From Chitinophaga pinensis (GTDB lineage Bacteria; Bacteroidota; Bacteroidia; UBA7662): a stretch of 64,000 nucleotides of DNA. Positions 1 through 9,574 of this stretch are shown piece after piece. The DNA lies in contig CAMCHJ010000006.1 of assembly GCA_945874665.1 (NCBI GenBank), positions 1 to 64,000 of the forward strand, read 5' to 3'. Every line of letters starts with the position of its first letter. Position 1 is the first letter of the stretch. Under the pieces are notes generated by a model that saw only the letters and a list, made by a program, of their open reading frames with translations, ran no database searches and had not been told where the DNA came from. The translations under genes were made by a program, and so were the position numbers.

Positions 1-97
1 GCTGCTTTCCTTGTTTATAAATGGTATCCAGTATGTCAATGAACTTATCTCTCTTCAAGATCTCTTCAATCTCCAAAATCCCCCTCTCCAATCCCAA
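1..97 (-). CDS. Partial CDS running off the left edge, unidentified
   Basis: An open frame on the minus strand reads from about position 118 to the window edge without a stop. The in-frame TTG codons at 97 and 91 are the only start candidates seen. The visible peptide is acidic and helical in look (LERGILEIEEI followed by a K/D-rich stretch). It lies about 30 nt downstream of a very good Bacteroidota promoter, which is the main reason to think it is a gene. Too little is visible to name a family, and the start codon is uncertain. Confidence 0.35.
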   Translation of the reverse strand, partial: MGLERGILEIEEILKRDKFIDILDTIYKQGKQ

Positions 98-127
98 CTC
101 CCGACCATCTGTCGTTCGAAGCGGCTG

Positions 128-160
128 CAAAGGTACAATTTTTAATTTCACTTTTGCAAA
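128..160 (-). promoter_or_regulatory. Bacteroidota-type promoter (TTTG-N21-TACCTTTG)
   Basis: On the minus strand TTTG (160-157) is followed after 21 nt by TACCTTTG (135-128), matching the TTTG / TAnnTTTG consensus of the housekeeping sigma factor in this phylum. Transcription should start near position 124, just ahead of the partial gene at the left edge. Confidence 0.6.
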
Positions 161-185
161 CAAAAAAATTAATTTTTGAAGCTCG

Positions 186-270
186 TACCCAGGGCGGGAC
201 TTGAACCCGCACGTCCTCAACGGACACAGGATTTTAAGTCCTGCGTGTCTACCGATTTCACCACCTGGGC
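186..270 (-). tRNA. tRNA-Leu (anticodon UAA)
   Basis: The reverse complement folds into a class II tRNA. It has a 7-bp acceptor stem (GCCCAGG with CCTGGGT), discriminator A, and an anticodon arm CAGGA-CTTAAAA-TCCTG giving anticodon TAA. It also has a long variable arm and the T-arm motif GGTTCAAGTCC. It is 85 nt long with no CCA encoded. It lies 5 nt downstream of tRNA-Gly and is probably co-transcribed with it. Confidence 0.97.
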
Positions 271-274
271 CCGT

Positions 275-348
<74 letters not shown>

Positions 349-390
349 AAAAATGTTTTTCTCAATGAACACCCGTTTGTGACGGGACAG

Positions 391-421
391 CAAAGGTAGC
401 TACTTTTTTAAATGTAGCAAG
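391..421 (-). promoter_or_regulatory. Promoter of the tRNA-Gly/tRNA-Leu unit
   Basis: On the minus strand TTG (about 420-418) is followed after 19 nt by TACCTTTG (398-391). This fits the Bacteroidota -33/-7 promoter. It points at tRNA-Gly, about 40 nt downstream. Confidence 0.6.
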
Positions 422-568
422 GGCTGTCTTAAAAAAAATGAACAGAAATCTGGAAGTCGTTCATTATCAAAAGCCTTAGGTCAATTTTTTTTTAAAAAGC
501 AATCTAAAAATACCTTTATAAGCCCCTAAAGGCACGTAATCGGCTGTGGCACGCGTAGCGTTTTCATC

Positions 569-3046
569 CTAAAAAGCCGCTACCAAGCGAATATTGAGCA
601 ATCTTCCAGTTAGATAATTGGGGATGTTTTGCAAAAAACCCTCCGTATCGAGCACCCACAAATAGGAGATGGTATTGTTGACCTGCAGCAAGTTGAAAAC
701 CTCGGCATTGACCCAGAGCGATTTGAAGTGTTTGCCGAAGCCTTTTTTACCCCAATTCGCCCCTTCACCTATTAATAGCTTACTAAACCCAATGTCGACA
801 CGGCGGTAAGCTGGCATACGTAAGGTATCCCGGCCACGGTCGTAATCTGGTGGGCCATACGGCAAGGGCGTACCATAAACAATGTTCAGGTGTACCTTAT
901 AAGTAGGGCTGCTTGGTAGGAGGTCTTGGAACATGATGTTAAACATAGCCACCTGATCGGTTGGGCGCGGAATGTAGCCAGCCGGTGTTTGGTTTCCATT
1001 GGCATCTGTATAAAAGGTACCTTCTACAATTTCACGGGTTCGCATGAGCGAGAGACTGGCCCATGACTGCAGCGTATTCACAAACTCGCCATTGATACGC
1101 AAATCTATTCCTGTGGCGTATCCCCTTGCATTGTTTTCACCTAGGTACCGCACCCGCACATTATCGAGTTCGTAAGGCACCAAATCGCGAAGGTCTTTAT
1201 AATATACTTCTGACACAAAACGAAACGGGCGATCGTAGGCCTTGAATGTATAATCCGCCGCTGCTACATAATGTATGGCACGTTGCGCCACGATGCCGCG
1301 GTTAAGTTGTCCAAACTGGTTACGCAGCTCGCGGTAGAAAGCCGGCTGCCCGTACATACCAGCTGAGGCTCGAAACACCCAGTCGCGCTGCCAACGCGGA
1401 CTAAATGAAAGCTCGGCACGCGGACTCACCAAGGTTTCTTGGTTCCAGGTCCAGTAGTTGAACCGCACTCCCGCCGTTAAATTCATATTTAAAGCATCGT
1501 TGAGCAACCAGCTGTCTTGCACATAGCCCGAAATACGCTGACCTATCACCTGGTTATTCGTATAGATGTTTTCGCGCAGGCGCACAACCGAATCGCCGGG
1601 ACTCCAACTTGGTACCGTAAAACCGGCAGAATCGCTGGTGCTCCATTCAAAAAGTCGGTCCTCGATGCGCTCCGTCTGCAACCGGAGTCCCCATTGCACA
1701 TACCCCAAAACAGGAGACTGCCAATAGCCCTTGTGGTCGAAGGCATACACTTGCGTGGTGAGTTGATTACGCGCAAAATCCTGAAAGGCTCCCACGCCTC
1801 TTGTAAATGCCACTTTACCAAAATTCTCTGAGCCCAATTCCGTATCGAGTTGGTTGAGTAACCATGCTCCTTCTATGTCGAAATACTCGCGTTCATCGCT
1901 GGTATACATGCTACCGATAAATTTCAGCTGCAACAGTGAATGCGGCCGGTAGGTGACTGTAATGCCTGATGTAAAGGTTTTAAAGGAAGTTTGCTCGCGT
2001 CCATTAAAGAACACACGCAGCTGTAGGGCTTCTTTGACGGTGCCAAAAACCGTTTCTCGGTTGGCAGGCGTAACTCGGTAATCGTTTTGGTTGTAATTGG
2101 CCAAAAAGCTAAATTCCCACTTTTTGGAGGGTGTGAAGGTGAACAAGCCTTGAAAATCCCCAGCTGCAGGGTCATATTCACCCCGGGTATCGAGCGAGCC
2201 AAAGAGGTAACTGAGGGTACGGTAGCGGGTACCAATTAGATAGGTGAATTTTTTACTGCTATCGACGCCCTCCACCGATAAAGATCCACCGAGGAAGCTG
2301 GCTTGCACCCCCACCCGAAAGGATTCAGGTCGACGGTAACGCACATCCAATACGGAGCTCATTTTATCGCCATAACGAGCCTCAAAGCCTCCTGCCGAAA
2401 ATTGTATGCTGCCAATGAGGTCGGGATTGATAAAACTCATGCCTTCTTGCTGGCCAGAGCGCATTAAAACGGGGCGATAAATCTCAATATCATTGACATA
2501 TATGAGGTTCTCGTCGAAATTACCGCCGCGCACCGAATATTGTGAGCTGAGTTCTTGCGACGACCTGGCGCCCATGCCTTGCAAAATCATCTCGAAATTG
2601 CCAGAAGGGTTGGCCAAGGAGGAGCTGATTTTAGGGTCTATTTTGACCATGTTGGAATTGCGCTCCATGCGATCTTCCACCGAAACTCCTTGAATGCTAA
2701 AAACGGTGGTTTTTAATGCCACTTCTATTGGAATAGGGGTTTCTCCTGGTTTTATTCGAATACTTTTTTGCGCTGGCTCGTAGCCCAACGACTGAAAACG
2801 AAAATTGTAAACTTTAGATGCAGGCAGGCTCATTTCAAAATGACCTTTCTCATTGGTAGTTGTGCCAGCGTTCAGCTCCAACACAAAAACGCTCACCAAT
2901 TCGAGCGGCTGTCCCCGTTCATCTACCACCTTGCCGCGCAGCAATACATTGGTAGCTTGGGCTCCAGCATTTTGAATGCACAGCATTCCTAGCAAAAGCA
3001 CAAAGCTAATCCATCGTAACACTATGCCAAAACGCAGGAGCCCCAA
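569..3046 (-). CDS. TonB-dependent outer-membrane receptor with carboxypeptidase-like N-terminal domain
   Basis: This 825-residue protein looks like an outer-membrane active transporter. A hydrophobic signal peptide (about residues 1-30, ending NAGAQA) is followed by a carboxypeptidase-D regulatory-like beta-sandwich (about 33-115, LRGKVVDERGQPLELVSVFV). The TonB plug comes next (about 140-235, with QYSVRGGNFDENLIYVNDIEI), then a long beta-barrel ending in a terminal Phe. This layout is typical of Bacteroidota receptors. There is no SusD-like lipoprotein beside it, so a glycan substrate is not supported and the cargo is unknown. It starts 10 nt after rpe, so the two may be co-transcribed. The first in-frame start is TTG; an internal GTG nine codons in is an alternative. 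Confidence 0.88.
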   Translation of the reverse strand: MGLLRFGIVLRWISFVLLLGMLCIQNAGAQATNVLLRGKVVDERGQPLELVSVFVLELNAGTTTNEKGHFEMSLPASKVYNFRFQSLGYEPAQKSIRIKPGETPIPIEVALKTTVFSIQGVSVEDRMERNSNMVKIDPKISSSLANPSGNFEMILQGMGARSSQELSSQYSVRGGNFDENLIYVNDIEIYRPVLMRSGQQEGMSFINPDLIGSIQFSAGGFEARYGDKMSSVLDVRYRRPESFRVGVQASFLGGSLSVEGVDSSKKFTYLIGTRYRTLSYLFGSLDTRGEYDPAAGDFQGLFTFTPSKKWEFSFLANYNQNDYRVTPANRETVFGTVKEALQLRVFFNGREQTSFKTFTSGITVTYRPHSLLQLKFIGSMYTSDEREYFDIEGAWLLNQLDTELGSENFGKVAFTRGVGAFQDFARNQLTTQVYAFDHKGYWQSPVLGYVQWGLRLQTERIEDRLFEWSTSDSAGFTVPSWSPGDSVVRLRENIYTNNQVIGQRISGYVQDSWLLNDALNMNLTAGVRFNYWTWNQETLVSPRAELSFSPRWQRDWVFRASAGMYGQPAFYRELRNQFGQLNRGIVAQRAIHYVAAADYTFKAYDRPFRFVSEVYYKDLRDLVPYELDNVRVRYLGENNARGYATGIDLRINGEFVNTLQSWASLSLMRTREIVEGTFYTDANGNQTPAGYIPRPTDQVAMFNIMFQDLLPSSPTYKVHLNIVYGTPLPYGPPDYDRGRDTLRMPAYRRVDIGFSKLLIGEGANWGKKGFGKHFKSLWVNAEVFNLLQVNNTISYLWVLDTEGFLQNIPNYLTGRLLNIRLVAAF

Positions 3047-3056
3047 CCGTAGTATT

Positions 3057-3701
3057 TTAGAGCGCTTTTAAGCCAGCGATGGTAGCCAAAGGATCAGCTG
3101 CTGAGAATACAAAATTGCCAGCTACCAGCACATCAGCTCCAGCCGCCAGCAACAAAGGCGCATTTTGCTGATTTACGCCACCATCGATCTCAATTTTAAA
3201 ATTGTAACCGTGTGTTTTCCTCAGGGCATCTAGCGCTTTGATTTTGTCGTAGGTGCGTTCTATAAACTTTTGGCCACCAAAACCAGGATTCACCGACATC
3301 AAGCAAACCAAATCGGTATCTACTAAAACGTCTTCGAGCAAATGTACTGAGGTATGTGGATTGAGGGCCACTCCTGCCTGCATGCCTGCCTTTTTGATTT
3401 CTTGGAAGGTACGGTGCAAATGGGTACTTGCCTCGAGATGCACGGTGAGAACAGCGGCACCAGCATCGGCAAAAGCTTGTACATAACGTTCAGGCTGCAC
3501 AATCATGAGGTGCACATCGAGCGGCTTTTCGGCTTTTTTACGGATGGCTTCCAGGACCGGAAACCCAAAAGAGATGTTAGGCACAAATACGCCGTCCATG
3601 ATATCGATGTGAAACCAATCGGCCTGCGAGCGGTTCACCATCTCCACGTCTCTTTGTAGATTGCCAAAATCGGCGGCTAAAATAGAAGGAGCTAAAATCA
3701 C
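3057..3701 (-). CDS. rpe: Ribulose-phosphate 3-epimerase
   Basis: Interconverts D-ribulose 5-phosphate and D-xylulose 5-phosphate in the pentose phosphate pathway. The 214-residue TIM barrel has the expected length. Metal-ligand motifs are visible: HIDIMDGVFVPN (His31, Asp33), DVHLMI (His64), MSVNPGFGGQKF and the late acidic IEIDGGVN. The start is GTG, because the sequence begins ILAPSILAADF as in the family and no upstream ATG is available. It follows the acyl-CoA dehydrogenase gene by 6 nt and precedes the TonB receptor by 10 nt, so the three probably share a transcript. Confidence 0.97.
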   Translation of the reverse strand: MILAPSILAADFGNLQRDVEMVNRSQADWFHIDIMDGVFVPNISFGFPVLEAIRKKAEKPLDVHLMIVQPERYVQAFADAGAAVLTVHLEASTHLHRTFQEIKKAGMQAGVALNPHTSVHLLEDVLVDTDLVCLMSVNPGFGGQKFIERTYDKIKALDALRKTHGYNFKIEIDGGVNQQNAPLLLAAGADVLVAGNFVFSAADPLATIAGLKAL

Positions 3702-3707
3702 AATAAG

Positions 3708-4886
3708 TTATCTAAAGGCTGGCATGCCGGTAATGTCCATTCCAGTGATTAATAAGTGGATATCGTGGGTGCCTTCATAGGTCACCACCGACTCCAAATT
3801 CATCATGTGACGCATGATCGGGTATTCGCCGGTGATGCCCATGCCGCCATGAATTTGACGTGCTTCACGGGCCACGTGCAAGGCCATCTCCACATTGTTA
3901 CGCTTGGCCATCGAAATTTGAGGCGTAGTAGCGCGGTCTTCGTTTTTGAGTACGCCCAAACGCCAAGTCAATAACTGCGCCTTGGTGATTTCGGTTAGCA
4001 TTTCTGCCAACTTCTTCTGCGTCAGCTGAAAGGCTGCAATGGGTTTGTCGAACTGAATGCGCTCCTTCGCGTAGTTCAGTGCCGAATCGTAGCAATCCAT
4101 CGCAGCGCCAATGGCGCCCCAAGCAATGCCATAGCGGGCTGAGTCTAAGCATCCCATAGGACCTTTTAAACCCGAAATATTCGGTAATAGGTTCTCTTTA
4201 GGCACTTTTACATTATCAAACACCAACTCACCAGTAGCTGAAGCACGGAGACTCCATTTGTTGTGGGTTTCGGGGGTAGTAAAGCCTTCCATGCCACGCT
4301 CTACGATGAGACCGTGGATTTTGCCAGCTTCATTTTTAGCCCAAACCACTGCGATGTCTGCAAATGGAGCATTCGAAATCCACATTTTGGCACCATTTAG
4401 CAGGTAATGATCACCCATATCTTTAAAATTGGTGGTCATGCCGCCCGGATTAGATCCATGGTCAGGCTCGGTTAAACCGAAACAACCCATCATTTCACCA
4501 CTTGCCAACTTGGGTAAATATTTATGGCGCTGGGCTTCGCTACCATATTTATAAATAGGATACATCACCAAAGAGCCCTGAACCGACGCGGTAGAACGAA
4601 TGCCAGAGTCGCATCGCTCCAATTCTTGCATGATAATGCCATAACTAATTTGGTCCATACCACCACAACCATATTCGGCGGGCAAAGAAGGTCCAAACGC
4701 CCCAATTTCACCTAAACCCCTGATGATGTGCTTTGGAAACTCCGCACGCTGGGCATAATCTTCAATAATGGGGCTCAACTCCTTTTTGACCCATGCACGC
4801 ACGGTGTCGCGAATTAACTTGTGCTCTTCGGTGAGCAATTCGTCCATTAAGTAGTGGTCAGGATGTTGAAATCGATCAGTTCTCAT
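3708..4886 (-). CDS. Acyl-CoA dehydrogenase, glutaryl-CoA dehydrogenase type
   Basis: A 392-residue FAD flavoenzyme of the acyl-CoA dehydrogenase family. The sequence favours the glutaryl-CoA dehydrogenase branch (oxidative decarboxylation of glutaryl-CoA to crotonyl-CoA in lysine and tryptophan breakdown). Support comes from RSTASVQGSLVMYPI, GCFGLTEPDHGSNPGG and TYEGTHDIHLLITG, where the catalytic base would be Glu371. The N-terminal helical domain, middle beta domain and C-terminal helical domain are complete. Electrons would go to an electron-transfer flavoprotein not encoded here. It heads a probable leftward unit with rpe and diverges from folB. Confidence 0.9.
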   Translation of the reverse strand: MRTDRFQHPDHYLMDELLTEEHKLIRDTVRAWVKKELSPIIEDYAQRAEFPKHIIRGLGEIGAFGPSLPAEYGCGGMDQISYGIIMQELERCDSGIRSTASVQGSLVMYPIYKYGSEAQRHKYLPKLASGEMMGCFGLTEPDHGSNPGGMTTNFKDMGDHYLLNGAKMWISNAPFADIAVVWAKNEAGKIHGLIVERGMEGFTTPETHNKWSLRASATGELVFDNVKVPKENLLPNISGLKGPMGCLDSARYGIAWGAIGAAMDCYDSALNYAKERIQFDKPIAAFQLTQKKLAEMLTEITKAQLLTWRLGVLKNEDRATTPQISMAKRNNVEMALHVAREARQIHGGMGITGEYPIMRHMMNLESVVTYEGTHDIHLLITGMDITGMPAFR

Positions 4887-4958
4887 GTTTAAGTTTTGAA
4901 AGTGCTACAAATTTAAGACTTTAGCCGGGTGTTTAAACCGAATTAATAAATAACCATT

Positions 4959-5312
4959 ATGGGGCTAATTGTGTTGGAGGGAATGAAATTTAATGCTTTT
5001 CACGGCGTACACCGCGAAGAAGGCATTATTGGAGGTGATTTTATGGCTGATGTGTACCTAGATTATGCCTTTGAGAAGAACGAAGACCTGTTGGAAAAGA
5101 CGGCCAACTACGAAATTATTTATGCCACGGTGGCAAAAAGAATGCAAACCCCGGTAAAATTAATTGAGCATTTGGCAGAATTAATTTTAGCAGATCTCGG
5201 AAAGCACTTTCCAGCTACGCCGATCCGGGTGCGGATCAGCAAATTTAGTCCACCCGTAGGAGGCGAACTCTATCGTGCTTTTGTGGAAGTAACAAACGAA
5301 CCGCTCCCATAA
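4959..5312 (+). CDS. folB: Dihydroneopterin aldolase
   Basis: Cleaves 7,8-dihydroneopterin to 6-hydroxymethyl-7,8-dihydropterin and glycolaldehyde in folate synthesis. The 117-residue length suits the tunnelling-fold family. Visible signatures are FNAFHGVHREE (with the pterin-anchoring Glu), ANYEIIY (Tyr51), KLIEHLAELI and ISKFSPPVGG with the probable catalytic Lys95. It stands alone, diverging from the acyl-CoA dehydrogenase gene. The next folate enzyme, folK, lies about 8 kb away, so the pathway is scattered rather than operonic. Confidence 0.93.
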   Translation: MGLIVLEGMKFNAFHGVHREEGIIGGDFMADVYLDYAFEKNEDLLEKTANYEIIYATVAKRMQTPVKLIEHLAELILADLGKHFPATPIRVRISKFSPPVGGELYRAFVEVTNEPLP

Positions 5313-5495
5313 ACAGGGCAGCTATGCACTCGTTTGAATAGGCGCTCCATGGCGCTTTCGAAGGCGGTTCTAAATAGGCTGGCACTACCACCGCTGTGCA
5401 TTCTCGCTTGCTTTATGAAAATCGCTTATTTGCCCAAAACCAACATTGCAGGAGCGATTTACTGATTTTTGTGACTAAAACGCCGCAAAGAGGCC

Positions 5496-6263
5496 TTATT
5501 TTTTGGTGGCGATGGCAAAATAATCGAGTGCTTGCTCATCAACTGGCGCAACAAAATAATCTGAAGCCACGATATCGCTCACCAACCCGCTATTTTCTTT
5601 TTTAAGGAGGATGCGATTGAGCCGATTGGCCAAATCATATGGCACTTGCAAAACGCGGCGGGGCAATCGGTATTGTAAATCAAAAATATCGAAACGGGTA
5701 AAGCGACGCACGGAAGCTTTGTTCTTCTCGTAATAGGACATCACTTTTTCGTTGCCAAAAATACCTTGCAAATCCACTTGATCAGCCCCAAAAACCTCCG
5801 ACAAAATGCCCTTCATTTCTCCAGGTACATATTCGCGAATGTGCCACGGATTGCGACTGAGCGACATTAAGCGATTGGGCGTGGTTAAAATGAGCTTACC
5901 GCCTGGCTTGAGCACACGTTTAATTTCTTGCAAAAACAGAACATCGTTTTGAATGTGCTCAATCACTTGAAAAGTCACTACAAAATCAAAGCTGTTATCT
6001 GCTACACCCGTAAATGGTGGTACTTCCATTTGCAGGATGCGGCCGTGGGCTGGCACGGTGGCGCTGGTTGGGAATTTATCGATACCCAAATAACTGCTGC
6101 AATGCGGACCTAAAATGCTGATGCCGTAACCCTCTCCACAACCAACCTCTAACAAAGCACCGTTGATACGCTTGGCAGCTTCTTGGTAGGCAATGATGTG
6201 GCGCTGGTAAATCGGGTTTTCGGAGGCACTTTGCGCCGAAGAGCGTTCTGCAGTTTGAATCAT
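5496..6263 (-). CDS. Class I SAM-dependent methyltransferase (type 11)
   Basis: A 255-residue protein with the Rossmann methyltransferase core. Motif I is LLEVGCGEGYG (about residues 37-47), followed by an acidic end of beta-2 (LGIDKF). Next come FDFVVTFQVIEHI and the post-motif VLKPGGKLILTTPN. The C-terminal 100 residues are less conserved and basic, with no membrane segment seen. The substrate cannot be told; relatives act on lipids, quinones or sugars. It is monocistronic between convergent folB and the downstream end of mutS. Confidence 0.85.
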   Translation of the reverse strand: MIQTAERSSAQSASENPIYQRHIIAYQEAAKRINGALLEVGCGEGYGISILGPHCSSYLGIDKFPTSATVPAHGRILQMEVPPFTGVADNSFDFVVTFQVIEHIQNDVLFLQEIKRVLKPGGKLILTTPNRLMSLSRNPWHIREYVPGEMKGILSEVFGADQVDLQGIFGNEKVMSYYEKNKASVRRFTRFDIFDLQYRLPRRVLQVPYDLANRLNRILLKKENSGLVSDIVASDYFVAPVDEQALDYFAIATKK

Positions 6264-6423
6264 GGGGCGAATATAATAAATAGAGAGAAGTGTTTGACTT
6301 CTTTACTAGGCTCGGCTATGGGAAAAAACTGGTAATTCGTTGGTTTTGAGGGTTAAGTTACGTTCAGCCAAAAAATGCAGCGTTGTTCTGGCCTTGGGTC
6401 ACCAAAAACGGCTTTTTGCCTAT

Positions 6424-9030
6424 TCAGGCATCTCCAATCACTTGCTTTAACTCATTGAGTAAAAACAATGCTTCAACCGGTGTAATGCGATTGATGTCGG
6501 TTTTTTCTAACAGCTCGCGTGCCTGGGCCAATTGCGGATCATTAATTTCGAAAAGCGACAGCTGGAACTCTTCCTTGCGCGAGCGCTGCAGCTTTTTGCT
6601 ACCCTTGGCTTTTTCGCGCTCGAGTTGCATCAGCAGCTGATCGGCCTTGCGCACCACGGTTTGCGGCACTCCGGCCATGCGTGCGACATGGATACCAAAA
6701 CTGTGTTCGCTACCACCCTTCACCAATTTGCGCAGGAAGATGATTTTATTACCATGTTCCTTGATACTTACATTAAAATTGTGAATGCGGTCGTACTGCA
6801 CTTCCATTTCGTTGAGTTCGTGGTAGTGCGTAGCAAACAGCGTGCGCGGGCGGTACACCGGATGCTCGTGCAGGTATTCGGCAATGGCCCAAGCAATGCT
6901 GATACCGTCGTAGGTGCTGGTGCCACGTCCAATTTCGTCGAGTAGAATGAGCGATCGTGCCGAAATGTTATTGAGAATACTGGCTGTTTCATTCATCTCC
7001 ACCATAAAAGTAGATTCGCCCGAGGAAATATTGTCGGTAGCACCCACCCGAGTGAAAATTTTATCGACCAGTCCCACCTGCGCCCGCTTGGCTGGCACGT
7101 AACAACCGATCTGCGCCAGCAATGTAATGAGGGCTGTTTGGCGCAGCAAGGCTGATTTTCCAGCCATGTTGGGACCCGTAATCATCAAAATCTGTTGACT
7201 GTGCGCATCTAAATAAATATCATTCGGCACATACCCTTCGCCAGCAGCCAAGCGGGTTTCAATCACTGGGTGCCGCCCGCCTTCAATGTGCAGTATTTCG
7301 GTTTCGTCAACCTCAGGGCGACTGTAGCCGCGTAGCTCGGCCAGGGTATAAAACGACCAAAGGCAATCTAAACGCGCCATCAATTGGGCATTGAGTTGAA
7401 TGGGCTGGATGTATTCGTGCAAAGCCAACACCAAACTGGTAAAAAGCTTCTCCTCCAAAACGGCAATTTTTTCCTCAGCCGTGAGGTACTGCGCCTCAAA
7501 TTCTTTGAGTTCCTCTGTGATGTAACGCTCGGCATTCACCAAGGTCTGTTTGCGAATCCACTCGGCTGGCACCTTGTCTTTGTGCGAATTGGTAACCTCT
7601 AAATAAAAGCCAAACACATTGTTAAAGCTAATTTTGAGGGAAGTAATACCTGTTCGCTCTATTTCGCGCTGCTGCATCTGGGCCATGTAATCTTTGGCTG
7701 AATAGGCAATCGAGCGCAATTTATCGAGCTCAGCATCCACACCAGCGGCCATTACCCCACCTTTGTGTAGCAGCATAGGCGCTTCCTCCTGCAATTCACG
7801 ATCGAGGCGCTCACGTATGAGCTGACAAGGGTTGAGCTGCTCAGCAATGGTGAGCAGCTGCGGCAAGCCACTCGCGGCACACAAAACGCGTAAAGGCTCA
7901 AACAGATGCATCGAGCGGCGCAGTTGTACCACTTCACGTGGATTGATGCGCCCCACCGCCACCTTCGAAATGAGGCGCTCGAGGTCCCCAACCTGCGACA
8001 GCACACCCTCCAGCTGGCGCGCAAAAGCTGGCTCCGCAAAAAAGTGCTGCACCACTTCCTGGCGGTCTTTGATGCGGTCGATTTGCTTTAGCGGAAAAAC
8101 CAACCAGCGTTTGAGCATGCGCGCGCCCATGGGCGAACGAGTGTGGTCGATGACCTGAATAAGCGGCACGCCGCCCTCATGCGCCGGGTCGAGTAACTCC
8201 AAATTGCGGATGGTAAAACGATCCATCCACACGTAATCTGCCGTATCAATCCGCGAAATGCCTGCAATGTGGTCGGTTTGCGGATGCTGTGTTTCATTTA
8301 AATAGTGGAGCACGATGCCTGCGGCAATCACGCCCATGTTCAAGCTTTCGATGCCAAATCCTTTTAACGAACTGGTTTCGAAACGCTTCAAAAGCGTTTC
8401 TCGCGCATAATCGGCCGTAAAAGCCCAATCGTCGATGGGATGTGCATACCATTTTTCGCCAAAAGTGGCTAAAAACTGCTTGCCCATGCTTTTTTGGTAG
8501 AGGACTTCCGCTGGCCTGAAACTCTGCATCAGCTTTTCAATCTCGGCCAACGGCCCTTCTCCTACCATGTATTCGCCGGTACTGACATCTAAAAACGATA
8601 CGCCGGCCCTGTCTTCTCTAAAAAATACTGCCGCCAAATAATTATTGGAGCGGTGATCGAGCAGTTTATCGCTGAATGCCACCCCTGGCGTAACCATTTC
8701 GGTTACGTCGCGTTTAACGATGGTTTTAACCGTTTTGGGATCTTCCATCTGTTCGCAAATGGCCACCCGCTGACCTGCACGCACCAGCTTGGGCAGGTAG
8801 GTATCGAGCGAATGGTGCGGAAAACCAGCTAATTCCATGTCGGCCGCGGCCCCATTGGAGCGCTTGGTAAGCACAATCCCTAAAATACCCGCGGTTTTAA
8901 CGGCATCCTGCCCAAAAGTCTCGTAAAAGTCACCTACCCTAAATAAAAGGATGGCTCCCGGATGTTTGGCCTTGATACTGTTGTATTGTTGCATCAAAGG
9001 CGTTTCCTTTGCGGTGCTTGCTTGTGCCAA
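6424..9030 (-). CDS. mutS: DNA mismatch repair protein MutS
   Basis: Recognises base mismatches and small loops and starts repair with MutL. The 868-residue protein has the mismatch-reading N-terminal domain (GDFYETF, the Phe-x-Glu wedge), then connector, lever and clamp domains. The ABC-type ATPase follows: Walker A ITGPNMAGKSALLRQ, the LILLDEIGRGTSTYDG Walker B region and the ATHYHEL switch. The C-terminal helix-turn-helix is present. The only start that keeps the usual dozen residues before MQQY is a TTG at 9030, since an in-frame stop lies three codons upstream; an ATG at codon 13 is the alternative. It diverges from the RNA methyltransferase gene with only 13 nt between starts. Confidence 0.97.
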   Translation of the reverse strand: MAQASTAKETPLMQQYNSIKAKHPGAILLFRVGDFYETFGQDAVKTAGILGIVLTKRSNGAAADMELAGFPHHSLDTYLPKLVRAGQRVAICEQMEDPKTVKTIVKRDVTEMVTPGVAFSDKLLDHRSNNYLAAVFFREDRAGVSFLDVSTGEYMVGEGPLAEIEKLMQSFRPAEVLYQKSMGKQFLATFGEKWYAHPIDDWAFTADYARETLLKRFETSSLKGFGIESLNMGVIAAGIVLHYLNETQHPQTDHIAGISRIDTADYVWMDRFTIRNLELLDPAHEGGVPLIQVIDHTRSPMGARMLKRWLVFPLKQIDRIKDRQEVVQHFFAEPAFARQLEGVLSQVGDLERLISKVAVGRINPREVVQLRRSMHLFEPLRVLCAASGLPQLLTIAEQLNPCQLIRERLDRELQEEAPMLLHKGGVMAAGVDAELDKLRSIAYSAKDYMAQMQQREIERTGITSLKISFNNVFGFYLEVTNSHKDKVPAEWIRKQTLVNAERYITEELKEFEAQYLTAEEKIAVLEEKLFTSLVLALHEYIQPIQLNAQLMARLDCLWSFYTLAELRGYSRPEVDETEILHIEGGRHPVIETRLAAGEGYVPNDIYLDAHSQQILMITGPNMAGKSALLRQTALITLLAQIGCYVPAKRAQVGLVDKIFTRVGATDNISSGESTFMVEMNETASILNNISARSLILLDEIGRGTSTYDGISIAWAIAEYLHEHPVYRPRTLFATHYHELNEMEVQYDRIHNFNVSIKEHGNKIIFLRKLVKGGSEHSFGIHVARMAGVPQTVVRKADQLLMQLEREKAKGSKKLQRSRKEEFQLSLFEINDPQLAQARELLEKTDINRITPVEALFLLNELKQVIGDA

Positions 9031-9043
9031 TGCTTTTTACTTT

Positions 9044-9574
9044 ATGAGAAAATTATCCATGGATGAGCTCAACCGCCTCGACGCGGTAGACTTCAAAAAT
9101 AGCGAAAAATTACCCGTTGTCGTCCTGCTCGATAACATCCGCAGCCTCAACAATGTGGGTTCTTTTTTTAGAACTGCAGATGCCTTTAGGCTCGATAAAT
9201 TGCTTTTGTGCGGCTACACTGGTACGCCGCCGCACCGCGACATCCACAAATCGGCCCTAGGCGCTGAAGAAAGTGTTGATTGGCAGCATTTTAGCAACAC
9301 AGAAATGGCCTTGGAAGAGCTGGCCGCTGCAGGTTATCAAATGGTGGCCATCGAACAAACCACCGGCAGCATCCCCCTCCACCAATACACTTTTGATGTG
9401 CATAAAAAATATGCTCTGGTATTTGGCAACGAGGTTGAGGGAGTTTCGGAAGCAGCCCTCGCCCTGTGCCATGAGGCCATCGAGATTCCACAAGCTGGCA
9501 CCAAACATTCGCTTAATGTGAGTATTTGTGCAGGCATTTTGATGTGGGAGTGCTACCAGCAGCTTGGTAAATAA
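9044..9574 (+). CDS. TrmH-family (SpoU) RNA 2'-O-methyltransferase
   Basis: A SPOUT-fold methyltransferase of 176 residues that would 2'-O-methylate a tRNA or rRNA ribose. The three SpoU motifs are clear: NVGSFFRTADAF (motif 1), LVFGNEVEGVS (motif 2) and SLNVSICAGILMWE (motif 3) in the trefoil knot. I chose the ATG at 9044 because it leaves a normal short N-terminus; the longer open frame from 8951 runs into mutS. The target nucleotide cannot be read from the sequence. It ends at a strong hairpin terminator shared with the convergent TonB receptor gene. Confidence 0.92.
   Translation: MRKLSMDELNRLDAVDFKNSEKLPVVVLLDNIRSLNNVGSFFRTADAFRLDKLLLCGYTGTPPHRDIHKSALGAEESVDWQHFSNTEMALEELAAAGYQMVAIEQTTGSIPLHQYTFDVHKKYALVFGNEVEGVSEAALALCHEAIEIPQAGTKHSLNVSICAGILMWECYQQLGK

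Noticed and set aside
5415-5465. Short frame MKIAYLPKTNIAGAIY between folB and the methyltransferase gene
   Set aside because: It has the look of a glycosyltransferase N-terminus but stops after 16 codons and nothing continues it in any frame, so there is too little to call a gene or pseudogene.
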